Origin: CBDBGD01 sp965205235
Lineage (GTDB): Bacteria > Chloroflexota > Dehalococcoidia > Lucifugimonadales > UBA1127
Direction: 5' to 3'
Assembly: GCA_965205235.1 (NCBI GenBank)
Contig: CBDBGD010000007.1
Span: 581,655 to 645,654, forward strand
DNA length: 64,000 bases
Under the pieces are notes generated by a model, which was not told where the DNA came from, did no database searches, and saw nothing but the letters and a program-made list of their open reading frames with translations. The position numbers and the translations under genes were made by a program. Below are positions 9,095 through 17,773 of this stretch, piece by piece. The first letter of the stretch is position 1, and every line of letters begins with the position of its first letter.

Positions 9095-9965
9095 AGCACG
9101 AGTCGCCGTCATCGGTGGGAGCGGCCTCTATCAGATGGAGGGGCTGGAGGACGTGCGCGAGGTCCGGCCCACGACACCCTTCGGCGACCCCAGCGACGCC
9201 ATCGTCCTGGGCCGCGTCGAGGGCGTGCCGACGGCCTTCCTCCCTCGCCATGGGCGGGGGCATCGCCTGAGCCCGTCCGAGGTGCCGGCCAGGGCCAACT
9301 TCTACGCGCTGAAGAGCCTGGGCGTGGAGCGCGTGGTCTCGGTGAGCGCCGTTGGGAGCCTCAGGGAGGAGGTACGACCCCTGGACCTGGTGGTGCCGGA
9401 CCAGCTCATCGACAGGACCCGCAGGCGTCCCTCCACCTTCTTCGAGGGCGGCGTGGTGGCGCACGTGGCGCTCGCCGACCCCTTCTGCGCCGACCTGTCG
9501 GGCCGGGTGGCCCAGGCGGCAGAGGAGGAGGGCGCGAGCGTGCACCGCGGCGGGACCTACGTGGTCATCGAAGGGCCGGCCTTCTCCACCCGGGCCGAGT
9601 CCCACCTCTACCGCTCCTGGGGGGCCAGCGTCATCGGCATGACCGCCCTGCCCGAGGCCAAGCTGGCGCGGGAGGCGGAGCTCTGCTACACCGTGCTGGC
9701 CTGCGCCACCGACTACGACGTCTGGCGCGAGTCGGAGGAGGACGTCTCGGTGGAGATGGTGGTCGCCGCGCTTCTGCGCAACGTGGCGACGTCCCAGAAG
9801 ATCCTGCGCCGTCTCATCCCCCGGCTCACGGAGGAGCGGGACTGCCCGTGCGCGACGGCGCTGCGCAACGCAGTCATCACCGCCCCCGACGCCATCCCGG
9901 CCGAAGCTCGGGAGCGTTTGGGGCTGTTCCTGGGAGAACCGACGAAGCAGGAGATACTCGATTGA
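9087..9965 (+). CDS. mtnP: S-methyl-5'-thioadenosine phosphorylase
   Basis: This enzyme splits methylthioadenosine with phosphate into adenine and methylthioribose-1-phosphate, the substrate of MtnA. The 292-residue protein starts at GTG and shows PNP/MTAP-family motifs: VIGGSGLYQMEG, the phosphate-binding PRHGRGHRLSPSEVPARANF, and the substrate-site region YVVIEGPAFSTRAES with GMTALPEAKLAREAELCY. The FSTRAE and ATDYDVW segments are typical of MTAP rather than PNP. Direct coupling to mtnA makes this a two-step salvage unit. Confidence 0.92.
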
Positions 9966-9978
9966 GGAGGTTGAAGCC

Positions 9979-10332
9979 GTGAGAATGGACCCAGGCGAGC
10001 CCTACTATCGCATCAGCAGCGAGGAAGCCAAGGCGATCTTGGACAGCGGCGAGGACGCCGCGGTCGTGGACGTTCGCAGCCTTGAGGAGTACACGTCAGG
10101 CCACGTCCCGAACGCCATCCACATCCCCGTGGACGAGGTCCTGTCCCGCATCGGAGAGCTGCCGGGGGACAAGAGGCTGCTCTTCATCTGCGCTGCAGGA
10201 GTCCGCAGCGGCCTGGCCTGCGAGATGGCCGCGGCTGCGGGACTGGACGCCGAGGTGCTGATCAACATCGAAGATGGCACCCCCACGTGGATCGAGAAGG
10301 GATACCCCACGAGCTACGGAACGGACCGGTAG
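9979..10332 (+). CDS. Rhodanese-like sulfurtransferase, single domain
   Basis: The 117-residue protein has one rhodanese domain: VVDVRSLEEYTSGHVPNAIHIP (CH2A-like), then FICAAGVRSGLACEMAAAAG, with the active-site cysteine in the CAAGVRS loop. It ends with the usual W..GYP helix. Such proteins carry persulfide sulfur. The GTG start has GAGGAGG 8 bases upstream and follows the phosphorylase by 13 bases, so it belongs to the same operon. The sulfur acceptor is unknown. Confidence 0.88.
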   Translation: MRMDPGEPYYRISSEEAKAILDSGEDAAVVDVRSLEEYTSGHVPNAIHIPVDEVLSRIGELPGDKRLLFICAAGVRSGLACEMAAAAGLDAEVLINIEDGTPTWIEKGYPTSYGTDR

Positions 10333-10375
10333 GCGCGAAGGAGCCAGACCATGACCGAGGAGCACGGGAGCTAGG

Positions 10376-10885
10376 ATGTACAAGAAGAGTCGCATAACCA
10401 GCCTGAAGCATCGACGGAAGCAGCAGAAGCGCGCAGAGCAGCGCAAGACGGCCCGACGCCTGCTGGCCGGGGACATCACCCTGGCCCAGGCGGAGCGATT
10501 GGCGGGCGACGGTTTTCGGGGTGTCCTGAGGACCGCGGGCTACCTGGGCGAGCAGGACGGCCTGACGCTGACGCCTACACTGGCGTCGGCGGTGGCCCAG
10601 GCGGTATCGCCGGCAACGGCGGGCGTCGCCGCTCCCGCAGGCGCGAGCGCCGCAACCCGACGCCGCGCCGCGCGGCCCGCTGCCCCCGCCCGGCCGAGGC
10701 AGACCCGCGCGGCGGCCCGGCCCGCGGCAGAGGCGGCGTCCGAGACACCGGCCGCGGCGACGGAGACCGCAGAGGCTTCCGCCGCTGAGGGCGAGGCAAC
10801 GGCCCCCAAGGCCAAGGCTCCTCGCAAGCCGGCAAGCCGCGCCGCCGCGGCAGACGCCGAGAAGGCGCCCGAGTCGGAGGAGTAG
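10376..10885 (+). CDS. Small basic protein with Ala-rich tail, unknown function
   Basis: This 169-residue protein has a conserved-looking basic head, residues 1-30 (MYKKSRITSLKHRRKQQKRA), resembling RNA-binding tails of small ribosome-associated proteins. A low-complexity tail rich in A, R, P, E and T follows from about residue 75, with KAPRK-type motifs near the end. I do not recognise the family. The pI should be very high in the N-terminal half and mixed at the end. It is preceded by a 7-codon mini-ORF (10351-10374) and followed 7 bases later by the kinase-like fusion, within the methionine-cycle operon. Confidence 0.6.
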   Translation: MYKKSRITSLKHRRKQQKRAEQRKTARRLLAGDITLAQAERLAGDGFRGVLRTAGYLGEQDGLTLTPTLASAVAQAVSPATAGVAAPAGASAATRRRAARPAAPARPRQTRAAARPAAEAASETPAAATETAEASAAEGEATAPKAKAPRKPASRAAAADAEKAPESEE

Positions 10886-10892
10886 GGACAGC

Positions 10893-12530
10893 GTGGCACA
10901 CCCTGCACTCGTCCAGGCCCTGCTCCGTCCCGGGGCGTATCCCGATGAGGCGCGCTCCGCGCGTGTGGAGTTGGTGGAGACCCACGTCTCCTACCTGTTC
11001 CTCACGGGGTACTACGTCTACAAGGTGAAGAAGCCAGTGGACTACGGCTTCCTGGACTTCACCAGCCTGGACCGGCGGCGGCACTTCTGCCACCAGGAGG
11101 TGCTGCTGAACCGCCGCCTCTCCCCCGACGTCTACGTGGGCGTGGTGGAGGTGCGCCGCAACGGCGACTCCTACGCCGTGGAGGGGCCGGGCGAGACGGT
11201 GGAGTACGCCGTGCAGATGCGCCGGCTCCCCCGCTCCCAGGCCATGTCTGAGCTGCTGCGCCGACGAGCGCTGAAAGCGGCGCATATGCGCCTGCTGGCG
11301 GAGAAGGTCCACGGCTTCCACAAAGCCGCCGAGATGGGCCCGCACATCACCGCCCTGGGCGGCCTCGACACCGTCAGGAACAACGTCCTTGAGAACTTCG
11401 CGCAGACGGAGCGGTACATAGAGCAGACGGTCTCACGGCGGGACTTCCGGCGGGCCAACGCGTACAGCCAGGCGTTCCTTGCAGAGCGGGAGGACCTCTT
11501 CACTCAGCGCGCCGAAGAAGGGCGCATCCGAGACGGCCACGGAGACCTCCACTCTGCGCAGATCTTCCTCGACGACAACGACGTCGCAATCATCGACTGC
11601 ATCGAGTTCAACGAGCGCTTCCGCTACGGCGACGTGGCGAGCGACCTGGCGTTTCTCGCCATGGACCTGGACTACTACCGGAGGGACGACCTGTCCCGGG
11701 CCCTCGTCGACGCCTACGTCGAGGCGTCCGGGGACCGGGGCATCGAGGAGTTGCTGGATTTTTACAAGTGTTACAGGGCCTGGGTGCGGGGGAAGGTCAC
11801 CAGCTTCCGCCTGGACGACCCCTCCCTCTCGCCCCAGGCTAAGCGCAGCCTCGCAGACGAGGCCCGCCGCTACTTCCGGCTGGCCAGCCGCTACGCTCGA
11901 CCGTCGGGCCCCGTGCTGCTGCTCACCGCAGGACTCGTGGGCACGGGGAAGAGCTCCCTGGCCCGGGACCTGGCCGGCCCCCTGGAGGCCGAGGTCCTCA
12001 CGTCGGACGTGGTCCGCAAGGAGATGGCCGGCATTCCGGTCACGGAGCGGCAGTTCACGCCGTGGGGCACCGGCCTCTACACCGACGAGTCGATCGAGGA
12101 CACGTACGCGGAGCTCCACCGGCGCGCCGAGGCGAGCCTGCAGCGCGGACGGCCTGTCGTGCTGGACGCCTCCTACCGCAAGCGCTCCTGGCGCGAGGCG
12201 GCCCTCGACATCGCTCGCAGGGCCGACGTCCCGGCCCTCGTCCTGGAGTGCGTCGCCCCGGAGGAGGATGTCAGGGCGCGCCTGGAGCGCCGCCTCCGAC
12301 GACGCGGCGTCGCCAGTGACGGCCGGTGGGAGATCTACGCCCAGCAGAAGGCCTCCTACGAGCCGCTGACCGAGCTCTCAGCATCGGAGCATCTGACCAT
12401 CGATACGGCGTCGCCGCGGTTCCAGACCAGCCTCCACGCGCTCACGCAGGTCTATCGCCTGCTGATGCACCGCGGGGAGGCACAGGTCGAGGAGGCCCCA
12501 GCGGGAGCAGCCGCCGGCGCTCGAGCCTGA
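10893..12530 (+). CDS. Fusion of APH-like kinase domain and P-loop (zeta/AAA-type) kinase domain
   Basis: The 545-residue protein has two enzymatic parts. Residues ~1-330 resemble the aminoglycoside-phosphotransferase fold, with YVYKVKKPVDYGFLDF, the catalytic-loop motif DGHGDLHSAQIFL and the metal motif IIDCIEFNERFRYGD. Residues ~345-520 form a P-loop kinase-like domain with Walker A GLVGTGKSSLA and LDASYRKRSWREAA. This matches the known COG2187-COG0645 architecture, whose substrate is unknown. The GTG start directly follows the basic-protein gene. Placement between MTA recycling and ahcY may hint at a small-molecule kinase, but that is inference. Confidence 0.75.
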   Translation: MAHPALVQALLRPGAYPDEARSARVELVETHVSYLFLTGYYVYKVKKPVDYGFLDFTSLDRRRHFCHQEVLLNRRLSPDVYVGVVEVRRNGDSYAVEGPGETVEYAVQMRRLPRSQAMSELLRRRALKAAHMRLLAEKVHGFHKAAEMGPHITALGGLDTVRNNVLENFAQTERYIEQTVSRRDFRRANAYSQAFLAEREDLFTQRAEEGRIRDGHGDLHSAQIFLDDNDVAIIDCIEFNERFRYGDVASDLAFLAMDLDYYRRDDLSRALVDAYVEASGDRGIEELLDFYKCYRAWVRGKVTSFRLDDPSLSPQAKRSLADEARRYFRLASRYARPSGPVLLLTAGLVGTGKSSLARDLAGPLEAEVLTSDVVRKEMAGIPVTERQFTPWGTGLYTDESIEDTYAELHRRAEASLQRGRPVVLDASYRKRSWREAALDIARRADVPALVLECVAPEEDVRARLERRLRRRGVASDGRWEIYAQQKASYEPLTELSASEHLTIDTASPRFQTSLHALTQVYRLLMHRGEAQVEEAPAGAAAGARA

Positions 12531-12553
12531 CCATTCGGAAAGGGGTAACAGCC

Positions 12554-13825
12554 ATGTCGACACACACGGCCCACGGTGAGATCAAGGACCCCGCGCTGGC
12601 CTCGGAAGGCCTCCGCCGCATCGAGTGGGCCGCCCAGGAGATGCCGGTGCTGCGCCTGCTCCGAGAGCGCTTCGGCCGCGAGCGGCCCCTGGAGGGCCTG
12701 CGAATCTCCGCCTGCCTCCACGTCACCGCGGAGACCGCCAACCTTGCGCTGGTGCTCAAGGAGGGCGGAGCGCAGGTGGCGCTCTGCGGCAGCAACCCGC
12801 TGAGCACGCAGGACAACGTCGCAGCAGCCCTGGCGTCGGAGTTGGGCGTGCCCACCTTCGCAATCCGGGGCGAGGACACGGAGACCTACTACCGCCATAT
12901 CCACCAGGCGCTGGACCAGCGGCCGCACATCACCATCGACGACGGCGCAGACCTGGTCAGCGCACTCCACCGCGACCGCCAGGAGCTGCTGCCGGGCGTC
13001 ATCGGCGGGATCGAGGAGACGACGACCGGCGTGGTCCGCCTGCGCAGCATGGCCGAGCAGGGCCGGCTCCGCTACCCCATGGTCGCAGCCAACGACGCCG
13101 ACACCAAGTACATGTTCGACAACCGCTACGGCTCAGGACAGAGCACGCTGGACGGCATCACCCGGGCCACCAACGTCCTGTGGGCCGGCAAGCGAGTCGT
13201 CGTGATCGGCTACGGCTGGTGCGGGCGCGGCGTCGCCATGCGCGCTCGAGGCATGGGCTCCCACGTCATCGTGACGGAGGTGGACCCCATCAAGGCCCTG
13301 GAAGCGGTCATGGAAGGCCATGCGGTCATGCCCATGGCCGAGGCCGCCGGCATCGGAGACATCTTCGTCACCGTGACCGGCGACATCCACGTTATCGACA
13401 CCGCGCACTTCGAGCAGATGAAGGACGGCGCCCTCATCGCCAACGCCGGCCACTTCGATGTGGAGATCAACATCCCGGCCCTGGAGGCCATGGCGGAGGC
13501 GAAGCGGACCGTTCGCCCCATGGTGGAGGAGTACACCCTGGAGAACGGGCGGCGCATCAACCTGCTGGCCCAGGGGCGGCTGGTCAACCTGGCGGCGGCG
13601 GAGGGCCACCCCTCCAGCGTCATGGACATGAGCTTCGCCGGCCAGGCGCTGGGCTCGGCCTACCTGGCCCGCGAGGGTCGCGGGCTCCAGCCGGGCGTCT
13701 ACCAGGTGCCCCAGGAGCTCGTCGAGGAGATTGGCGCGCTGAAGCTGGAGTCCCTGGGCATCGCCATCGACACGCTGACGGAAGAGCAGCGCAGGTACCT
13801 CTCCAGTTGGGAGGAGGGCACCTAA
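12554..13825 (+). CDS. ahcY: Adenosylhomocysteinase
   Basis: AhcY hydrolyses S-adenosylhomocysteine to adenosine and homocysteine, relieving product inhibition of methyltransferases. The 423-residue protein starts at an ATG preceded by GAAAGGGG; a longer upstream frame has no support. Motifs include ISACLHVTAETANLAL, FDNRYGSGQSTLDGI and the NAD-binding GYGWCGRGVAMRARG. The C-terminus EEQRRYLSSWEEGT replaces the usual KPxxYRY ending, as in many short bacterial and archaeal enzymes. It is followed by metK. Confidence 0.95.
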   Translation: MSTHTAHGEIKDPALASEGLRRIEWAAQEMPVLRLLRERFGRERPLEGLRISACLHVTAETANLALVLKEGGAQVALCGSNPLSTQDNVAAALASELGVPTFAIRGEDTETYYRHIHQALDQRPHITIDDGADLVSALHRDRQELLPGVIGGIEETTTGVVRLRSMAEQGRLRYPMVAANDADTKYMFDNRYGSGQSTLDGITRATNVLWAGKRVVVIGYGWCGRGVAMRARGMGSHVIVTEVDPIKALEAVMEGHAVMPMAEAAGIGDIFVTVTGDIHVIDTAHFEQMKDGALIANAGHFDVEINIPALEAMAEAKRTVRPMVEEYTLENGRRINLLAQGRLVNLAAAEGHPSSVMDMSFAGQALGSAYLAREGRGLQPGVYQVPQELVEEIGALKLESLGIAIDTLTEEQRRYLSSWEEGT

Positions 13826-13865
13826 GGGCCCCGAGCATCCCCATTCGGCTCTAGGAGGCAGGACA

Positions 13866-15098
13866 ATGAGCATCAACAGCATGAGCTTCTACGAGTCCCC
13901 GAGCTATCTGTTCACCTCGGAGTCGGTGACGGAAGGCCACCCCGACAAGGTGTGCGACCAGATCTCCGACGCGGTCCTGGACGCGCACCTGGCCCAGGAC
14001 CCCTACGCCCGCGTCGCCTGCGAGGCGACCGCCACGCGGGGCCTGGTGTCCGTCATCGGGGAGATCACCTCCTCGGCGCAGGTGGACCTGGGCGTTCTCG
14101 TGCGCGACGTCCTGAAGGACATCGGCTACACCAAGGCGGAGTACGGCATCGGCCACGACACCTGCGGCGTCGCCATCTCCGTGCACAGGCAGTCCGAGGA
14201 GATCGCCCAGGCCGTGGGCGCGAACCAGGACGACCCGGCGACCCGCGGCGCGGGCGACCAGGGCATGATGGTTGGGTTCGCATGCGTGGAGGAGGTGGAC
14301 GGCCACCGTCTGGACACCGAGCTCATGCCGCTCCCCATCCACCTGTCGCACAAGCTCTGCCGGCGCCTGGCCCTGGTCCGCCGGGAGGGGATCATTCCCT
14401 GGCTGCGTCCGGACGGCAAGTCGCAGGTGACGGTGGAGTACGCGTACGGCAAGCCCAAGCGCATCCACACGCTCATCGTCAGCGCGCAGCACGAACCCAG
14501 CGTGAGCAAGGAGCAGATCCACCGGGACCTCCTGGAGCACGTCATTCGCCCGGTGGCGCCCGGCCTGCTCATGGACGACGACACCATCATCTACACCAAC
14601 CCCTCCGGCAGCTTCGCCGTGGGCGGGCCCGACGGCGATGCGGGGCTGACCGGCCGCAAGATCCTGGTGGACACCTACGGCGGCACCGCACGACACGGCG
14701 GCGGCGCGTTCTCCGGCAAGGACCCCACCAAGGTGGACCGCTCCGGGGCGTATGCGGCCCGGTACGTGGCGAAGAACCTCGTGGCGGCGGGCCTGGCGAC
14801 GCGGGCGGAGGTGCAGATCTCCTACGCCATCGGTGTGCCGGACCCCATCTCCGTCTCCGTCGAGACCTTCGGCACGGCGACGGTCGACGGGCGGGTCATC
14901 GACGAGCTGGTGGCCAAGCACTTCGATCTGCGGCCGGGGGCCATCATCCAGGACATGGGCCTGCGACGGCCCATATACCGCCCGACGGCAAGCTACGGCC
15001 ACTTCGGGCGCGAGGACCTGGACCTGCCCTGGGAGCGCGTCGACAAGGCGGAACTCCTGTGGCAGGAGGCCATGGCCCAGACCTCGGCCGCGGACTAG
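13866..15098 (+). CDS. metK: S-adenosylmethionine synthase
   Basis: MetK makes SAM from ATP and methionine. The 410-residue protein has the N-terminal FTSESVTEGHPDKVCDQISD, the hexapeptide-like GAGDQGMMVGFAC, and the P-loop-like GGGAFSGKDPTKVDRSGAY. Both ATP-site histidine/aspartate blocks are intact. AGGAGG lies 7 bases upstream of the ATG. With ahcY just upstream it closes the methyl cycle, and the upstream SAM-I riboswitch provides the expected feedback. Confidence 0.97.
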   Translation: MSINSMSFYESPSYLFTSESVTEGHPDKVCDQISDAVLDAHLAQDPYARVACEATATRGLVSVIGEITSSAQVDLGVLVRDVLKDIGYTKAEYGIGHDTCGVAISVHRQSEEIAQAVGANQDDPATRGAGDQGMMVGFACVEEVDGHRLDTELMPLPIHLSHKLCRRLALVRREGIIPWLRPDGKSQVTVEYAYGKPKRIHTLIVSAQHEPSVSKEQIHRDLLEHVIRPVAPGLLMDDDTIIYTNPSGSFAVGGPDGDAGLTGRKILVDTYGGTARHGGGAFSGKDPTKVDRSGAYAARYVAKNLVAAGLATRAEVQISYAIGVPDPISVSVETFGTATVDGRVIDELVAKHFDLRPGAIIQDMGLRRPIYRPTASYGHFGREDLDLPWERVDKAELLWQEAMAQTSAAD

Positions 15099-15128
15099 GC
15101 CGCAGCCGGCCCGACGGGGGCGGACGAC

Positions 15129-16559
15129 GTGGACACGGCGGCAATCAAGTTCGGCACGGACGGCTGGCGGGCCCTCGTCGCCGAGGACTTCACCTTCGAC
15201 AACGTCCGGGCCTGCGCCCAGGGCGTGGCCTCGTACCACATCGACAGTGGGCTGGCGGACCGGCCCGTGGTCGTCGGCTACGACACCCGCTTCGCATCGG
15301 AGGAGTTCGCCGCGGCCGTCGCGGAGGTCCTGGCCGGCAACGGTCTTCCGGTGGTCCTCTGCGATCGTGCGGCGCCCACTCCCGTGGTCAGCTGGAACAT
15401 CATCCGGCATCAAGCCGCGGGCGGCGTGATGATCACCGCCAGCCACAACCCCGCTCTCTGGAACGGCGTCAAGTACCGCACGCACTACGGCGGCAGCGCC
15501 GCGCCGGAGCTGCTGCAGGCGATCGAGGGCCGTGTGAGGCGACTGCGCCACCCCGGTGAGGTACGGCGCATGCCCCTCGACGAGGCCCGCGAGAAGGGCA
15601 TCGTCCGCGAGGTCGCCCCTGCGGACTCCTACCTGGAGCACCTGCGTCAGACCGTTGACCTCACCGCACTCAGGGACGCCGGGCTCACCATCGTCGTCGA
15701 CGCCATGCACGGCGCCGGCACGGGCTACCTGCAAAGCATCCTCGAAGGCGGACGGACGCGGCTGACGGAGCTGCGGAGCGAGCGGAACCCCGCGTTCCCC
15801 GGCATGCACAACCCGGAGCCCATCGCACGAAACCTGGATCTCCTCGCGCAGACCGTGGCGTCGACCGGCGCCCACGGCGGCCTCGCCCTCGACGGCGACG
15901 CGGACCGCCTCGGCGTCGTCGACGAGCGCGGGGAGTACGTGTCGGCTCTTCACGTGTACGCGCTCCTGGCCTATTACCTCCTGGAGGTCCGAGGCCGGCG
16001 GGGCCCCATCGTCAAGTCCGTGACCGTGGGCAACATGCCCTGGGGACTGGGGAAGCGCTACGGCGTGCCCGTCCACGAGACGGGCGTGGGGTTCAAGCAC
16101 ATCGCGCCGCTCATGGTCGAGCAGGACGCCCTGCTGGGGGGTGAGGAGAGCGGCGGCTACGCCTTTCGCGGGCACCTGCCGGAGCGGGACGGGGTCTTCA
16201 GCGGCCTGCTGCTCCTGGACCTCATGGCGAGGACCGGCAAACGGCCCTCCGAGCTTATCGAGGAGCTGCACCGGTTGGTCGGCCCGCACCACTACGACCG
16301 CATCGACGTGCCCTTCGACGCGGCCCGGCGAGCGGAGGTAGAGGCCCGGGTCGCCGCGGCGCAGCCCGCGGAGATCGGCGGCCTGCCGGTGACCGGACGG
16401 GACGCCCTGGACGGCGCACGGTTTCACCTGGAGGGGGGCGCCTGGGCCCTCGTCCGCTTCTCCGGCACCGAGCCGCTGCTGCGCCTCTACGCAGAGGCGG
16501 AGAGCCCGGAACGTGTGCGGCGCGTCCTGGAGGCCACCCGTGCGCTGGCGGGCGTCTAG
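15129..16559 (+). CDS. Alpha-D-phosphohexomutase (phosphoglucomutase/phosphomannomutase family)
   Basis: The 476-residue protein has all four phosphohexomutase signatures: the phosphoserine loop ITASHNPALWNGVKY, the metal site LDGDADRLGVVD, the sugar-binding GEESGGYAFRGHLPERDG and the phosphate-binding FSGTEPLLRLYAEA. It interconverts hexose-1- and hexose-6-phosphates; whether glucose, mannose or both cannot be told from sequence. The start is a GTG with a G-rich site upstream. It follows metK by 30 bases and probably ends the operon. Confidence 0.9.
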   Translation: MDTAAIKFGTDGWRALVAEDFTFDNVRACAQGVASYHIDSGLADRPVVVGYDTRFASEEFAAAVAEVLAGNGLPVVLCDRAAPTPVVSWNIIRHQAAGGVMITASHNPALWNGVKYRTHYGGSAAPELLQAIEGRVRRLRHPGEVRRMPLDEAREKGIVREVAPADSYLEHLRQTVDLTALRDAGLTIVVDAMHGAGTGYLQSILEGGRTRLTELRSERNPAFPGMHNPEPIARNLDLLAQTVASTGAHGGLALDGDADRLGVVDERGEYVSALHVYALLAYYLLEVRGRRGPIVKSVTVGNMPWGLGKRYGVPVHETGVGFKHIAPLMVEQDALLGGEESGGYAFRGHLPERDGVFSGLLLLDLMARTGKRPSELIEELHRLVGPHHYDRIDVPFDAARRAEVEARVAAAQPAEIGGLPVTGRDALDGARFHLEGGAWALVRFSGTEPLLRLYAEAESPERVRRVLEATRALAGV

Positions 16560-16568
16560 CCCGCTCGG

Positions 16569-16597
16569 TTGCGTTCCCTCACTCAGGCTGCGACAAT
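16569..16597 (+). promoter_or_regulatory. Candidate promoter of tatA
   Basis: TTGCGT (16569-16574), a 17-base spacer and GACAAT (16592-16597) precede tatA. Each hexamer matches consensus at 4-5 positions. It separates tatA from the preceding operon. Confidence 0.55.
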
Positions 16598-16642
16598 TGA
16601 GCGGGGAACGGGCGGCGTGAACGCAGACAAGGTGGGTGGAGC

Positions 16643-16852
16643 ATGGGTTTCTTGAGAGGAATCGGGCTTCCGGAGCTCCTGATCATTCTGGTCATCGTGC
16701 TTCTGCTCTTCGGGTCGACTCGGCTGCCGCGGCTGGCGGGGTCCATGGGCAAGGCCGTGCGGGAGTTCCGCAAGGGCACGGCCGAGGCGGACAAGGCCTC
16801 CCGAAGCACCGCAAAGCGCTCCCGGCCCAAGGCTACGCCCCCGTCCCAGTAA
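16643..16852 (+). CDS. tatA: Sec-independent translocase subunit TatA/E
   Basis: TatA forms the pore component of the twin-arginine export system. The 69-residue protein has the FG motif layout: a short N-terminal helix GLPELLIILVIVLLLFGSTRLP, the hinge, then the amphipathic helix RLAGSMGKAVREFRKGT and a basic tail. The ATG has GGTGGAGC upstream. The end overlaps the convergent PAP2 gene by 20 bases. No tatC is in the window. The molybdopterin enzyme at 29.5 kb might be a client of some export route, but it shows no twin-arginine signal. Confidence 0.9.
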   Translation: MGFLRGIGLPELLIILVIVLLLFGSTRLPRLAGSMGKAVREFRKGTAEADKASRSTAKRSRPKATPPSQ

Positions 16853-17669
16853 CCCTCCCCTCGTCCGGCAGCCGGACGGTTGGGCCGTCGGGCGAGGGCC
16901 GCGAGCCTCGGAGACGGGCGCCCAGCCGGCCCACCACGTGCAGTCGGCCTCCGTAGCGTCGAAGGACCTCGTACGTCAGGAACGAGGCCAGGATCAGCGC
17001 CCCCCCTGCGATGGCGTCGACGATGTAGTGGTTCGCGGTCACGGTGATGGCGAAGAAGGTGAGGGTGGGGTAGACCACCCCCGCAACGCGCAGCAGCGGC
17101 TTCCCCGTTCGGAAATAGAGGATGCCGAACATGATGGTCCAGGAGAAGTGCAGGCTGGGCATTGCGGCAAAGACGTTGTAGAAGGCCTGGAAGTCCCGGC
17201 TGCTGTAGCCCTGCGGCCCGAAGACGTGGATGCTGTCGACGAAGTAGCCGGTTATCATCCGCGGCGGCGCCAGGGGGAACAGCACGAACATCAGCAGGGC
17301 AACGGCGAAGCTGATCAGGATGACGCTGCGGTAGTAGACGTACATGTCGTAGTCGGTGCGGTAGACGATGATGGCCGTGAGGGCGGCCACGGGCAGGAAG
17401 GTGAGGATATAGGCCCAGTTGAAGAAGATGATCAGCCAGTGCCCGGTGGCTATCACCCACTCCTGCCAGCCAGGCTCCCAGAAGAAGCCCAGAGTCCTCT
17501 CCAGGTCGATGACCCGGAACGAGTTGGCCATCGCGACCACGTCGATGTCGGAGAGGAGATACTTGCGGGCGAACATGTAGAGGAAGTAGGCTCCAACCAC
17601 CAGGGTGATCTCCCTGACGTGGCGGGGCCAGGAGCCGCCGCGCTTGCTCCGCAGAAGGTCTGACAGCAT
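16833..17669 (-). CDS. PAP2-superfamily membrane phosphatase/phosphotransferase
   Basis: The protein (about 278 residues from the ATG at 17669) has roughly six membrane helices and the PAP2 motifs AAMPSLHFSWTIMFG and TVTANHYIVDAIAG, carrying the two catalytic histidines. The arrangement resembles the inositol-phosphoceramide-synthase-like PAP2_3 subgroup. The likely role is lipid phosphate hydrolysis or head-group transfer at the outer membrane face. A TTG farther upstream (17711) would begin inside the promoter, so the ATG is preferred. There is almost no leader. Confidence 0.8.
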   Translation of the reverse strand: MLSDLLRSKRGGSWPRHVREITLVVGAYFLYMFARKYLLSDIDVVAMANSFRVIDLERTLGFFWEPGWQEWVIATGHWLIIFFNWAYILTFLPVAALTAIIVYRTDYDMYVYYRSVILISFAVALLMFVLFPLAPPRMITGYFVDSIHVFGPQGYSSRDFQAFYNVFAAMPSLHFSWTIMFGILYFRTGKPLLRVAGVVYPTLTFFAITVTANHYIVDAIAGGALILASFLTYEVLRRYGGRLHVVGRLGARLRGSRPSPDGPTVRLPDEGRVTGTGA

Positions 17670-17683
17670 GATTATGGGCGCGG

Positions 17684-17711
17684 ATTTTAGCAGACAACAG
17701 TAGCTGTGCAA
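17684..17711 (-). promoter_or_regulatory. Promoter of the PAP2 gene
   Basis: On the minus strand TTGCAC (17711-17706), a 16-base spacer and TAAAAT (17689-17684) lie directly upstream. Initiation near 17677 leaves a leader of fewer than 10 bases before the ATG, so the mRNA may be nearly leaderless. Confidence 0.6.
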
Positions 17712-17773
17712 AGCTGATTCCGGGCGTGGGCAGCGGGACTTCCATGCGCCCGGAGAGCCGGCAGGGAGTGACG

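Noticed and set aside
13851..16427. 858-codon open frame on the minus strand opposite metK and the phosphohexomutase
   Set aside because: It lies fully antisense to two well-conserved genes; its composition (runs of R, H, D, G, V) is what a high-GC gene gives in reverse. No domain is visible.
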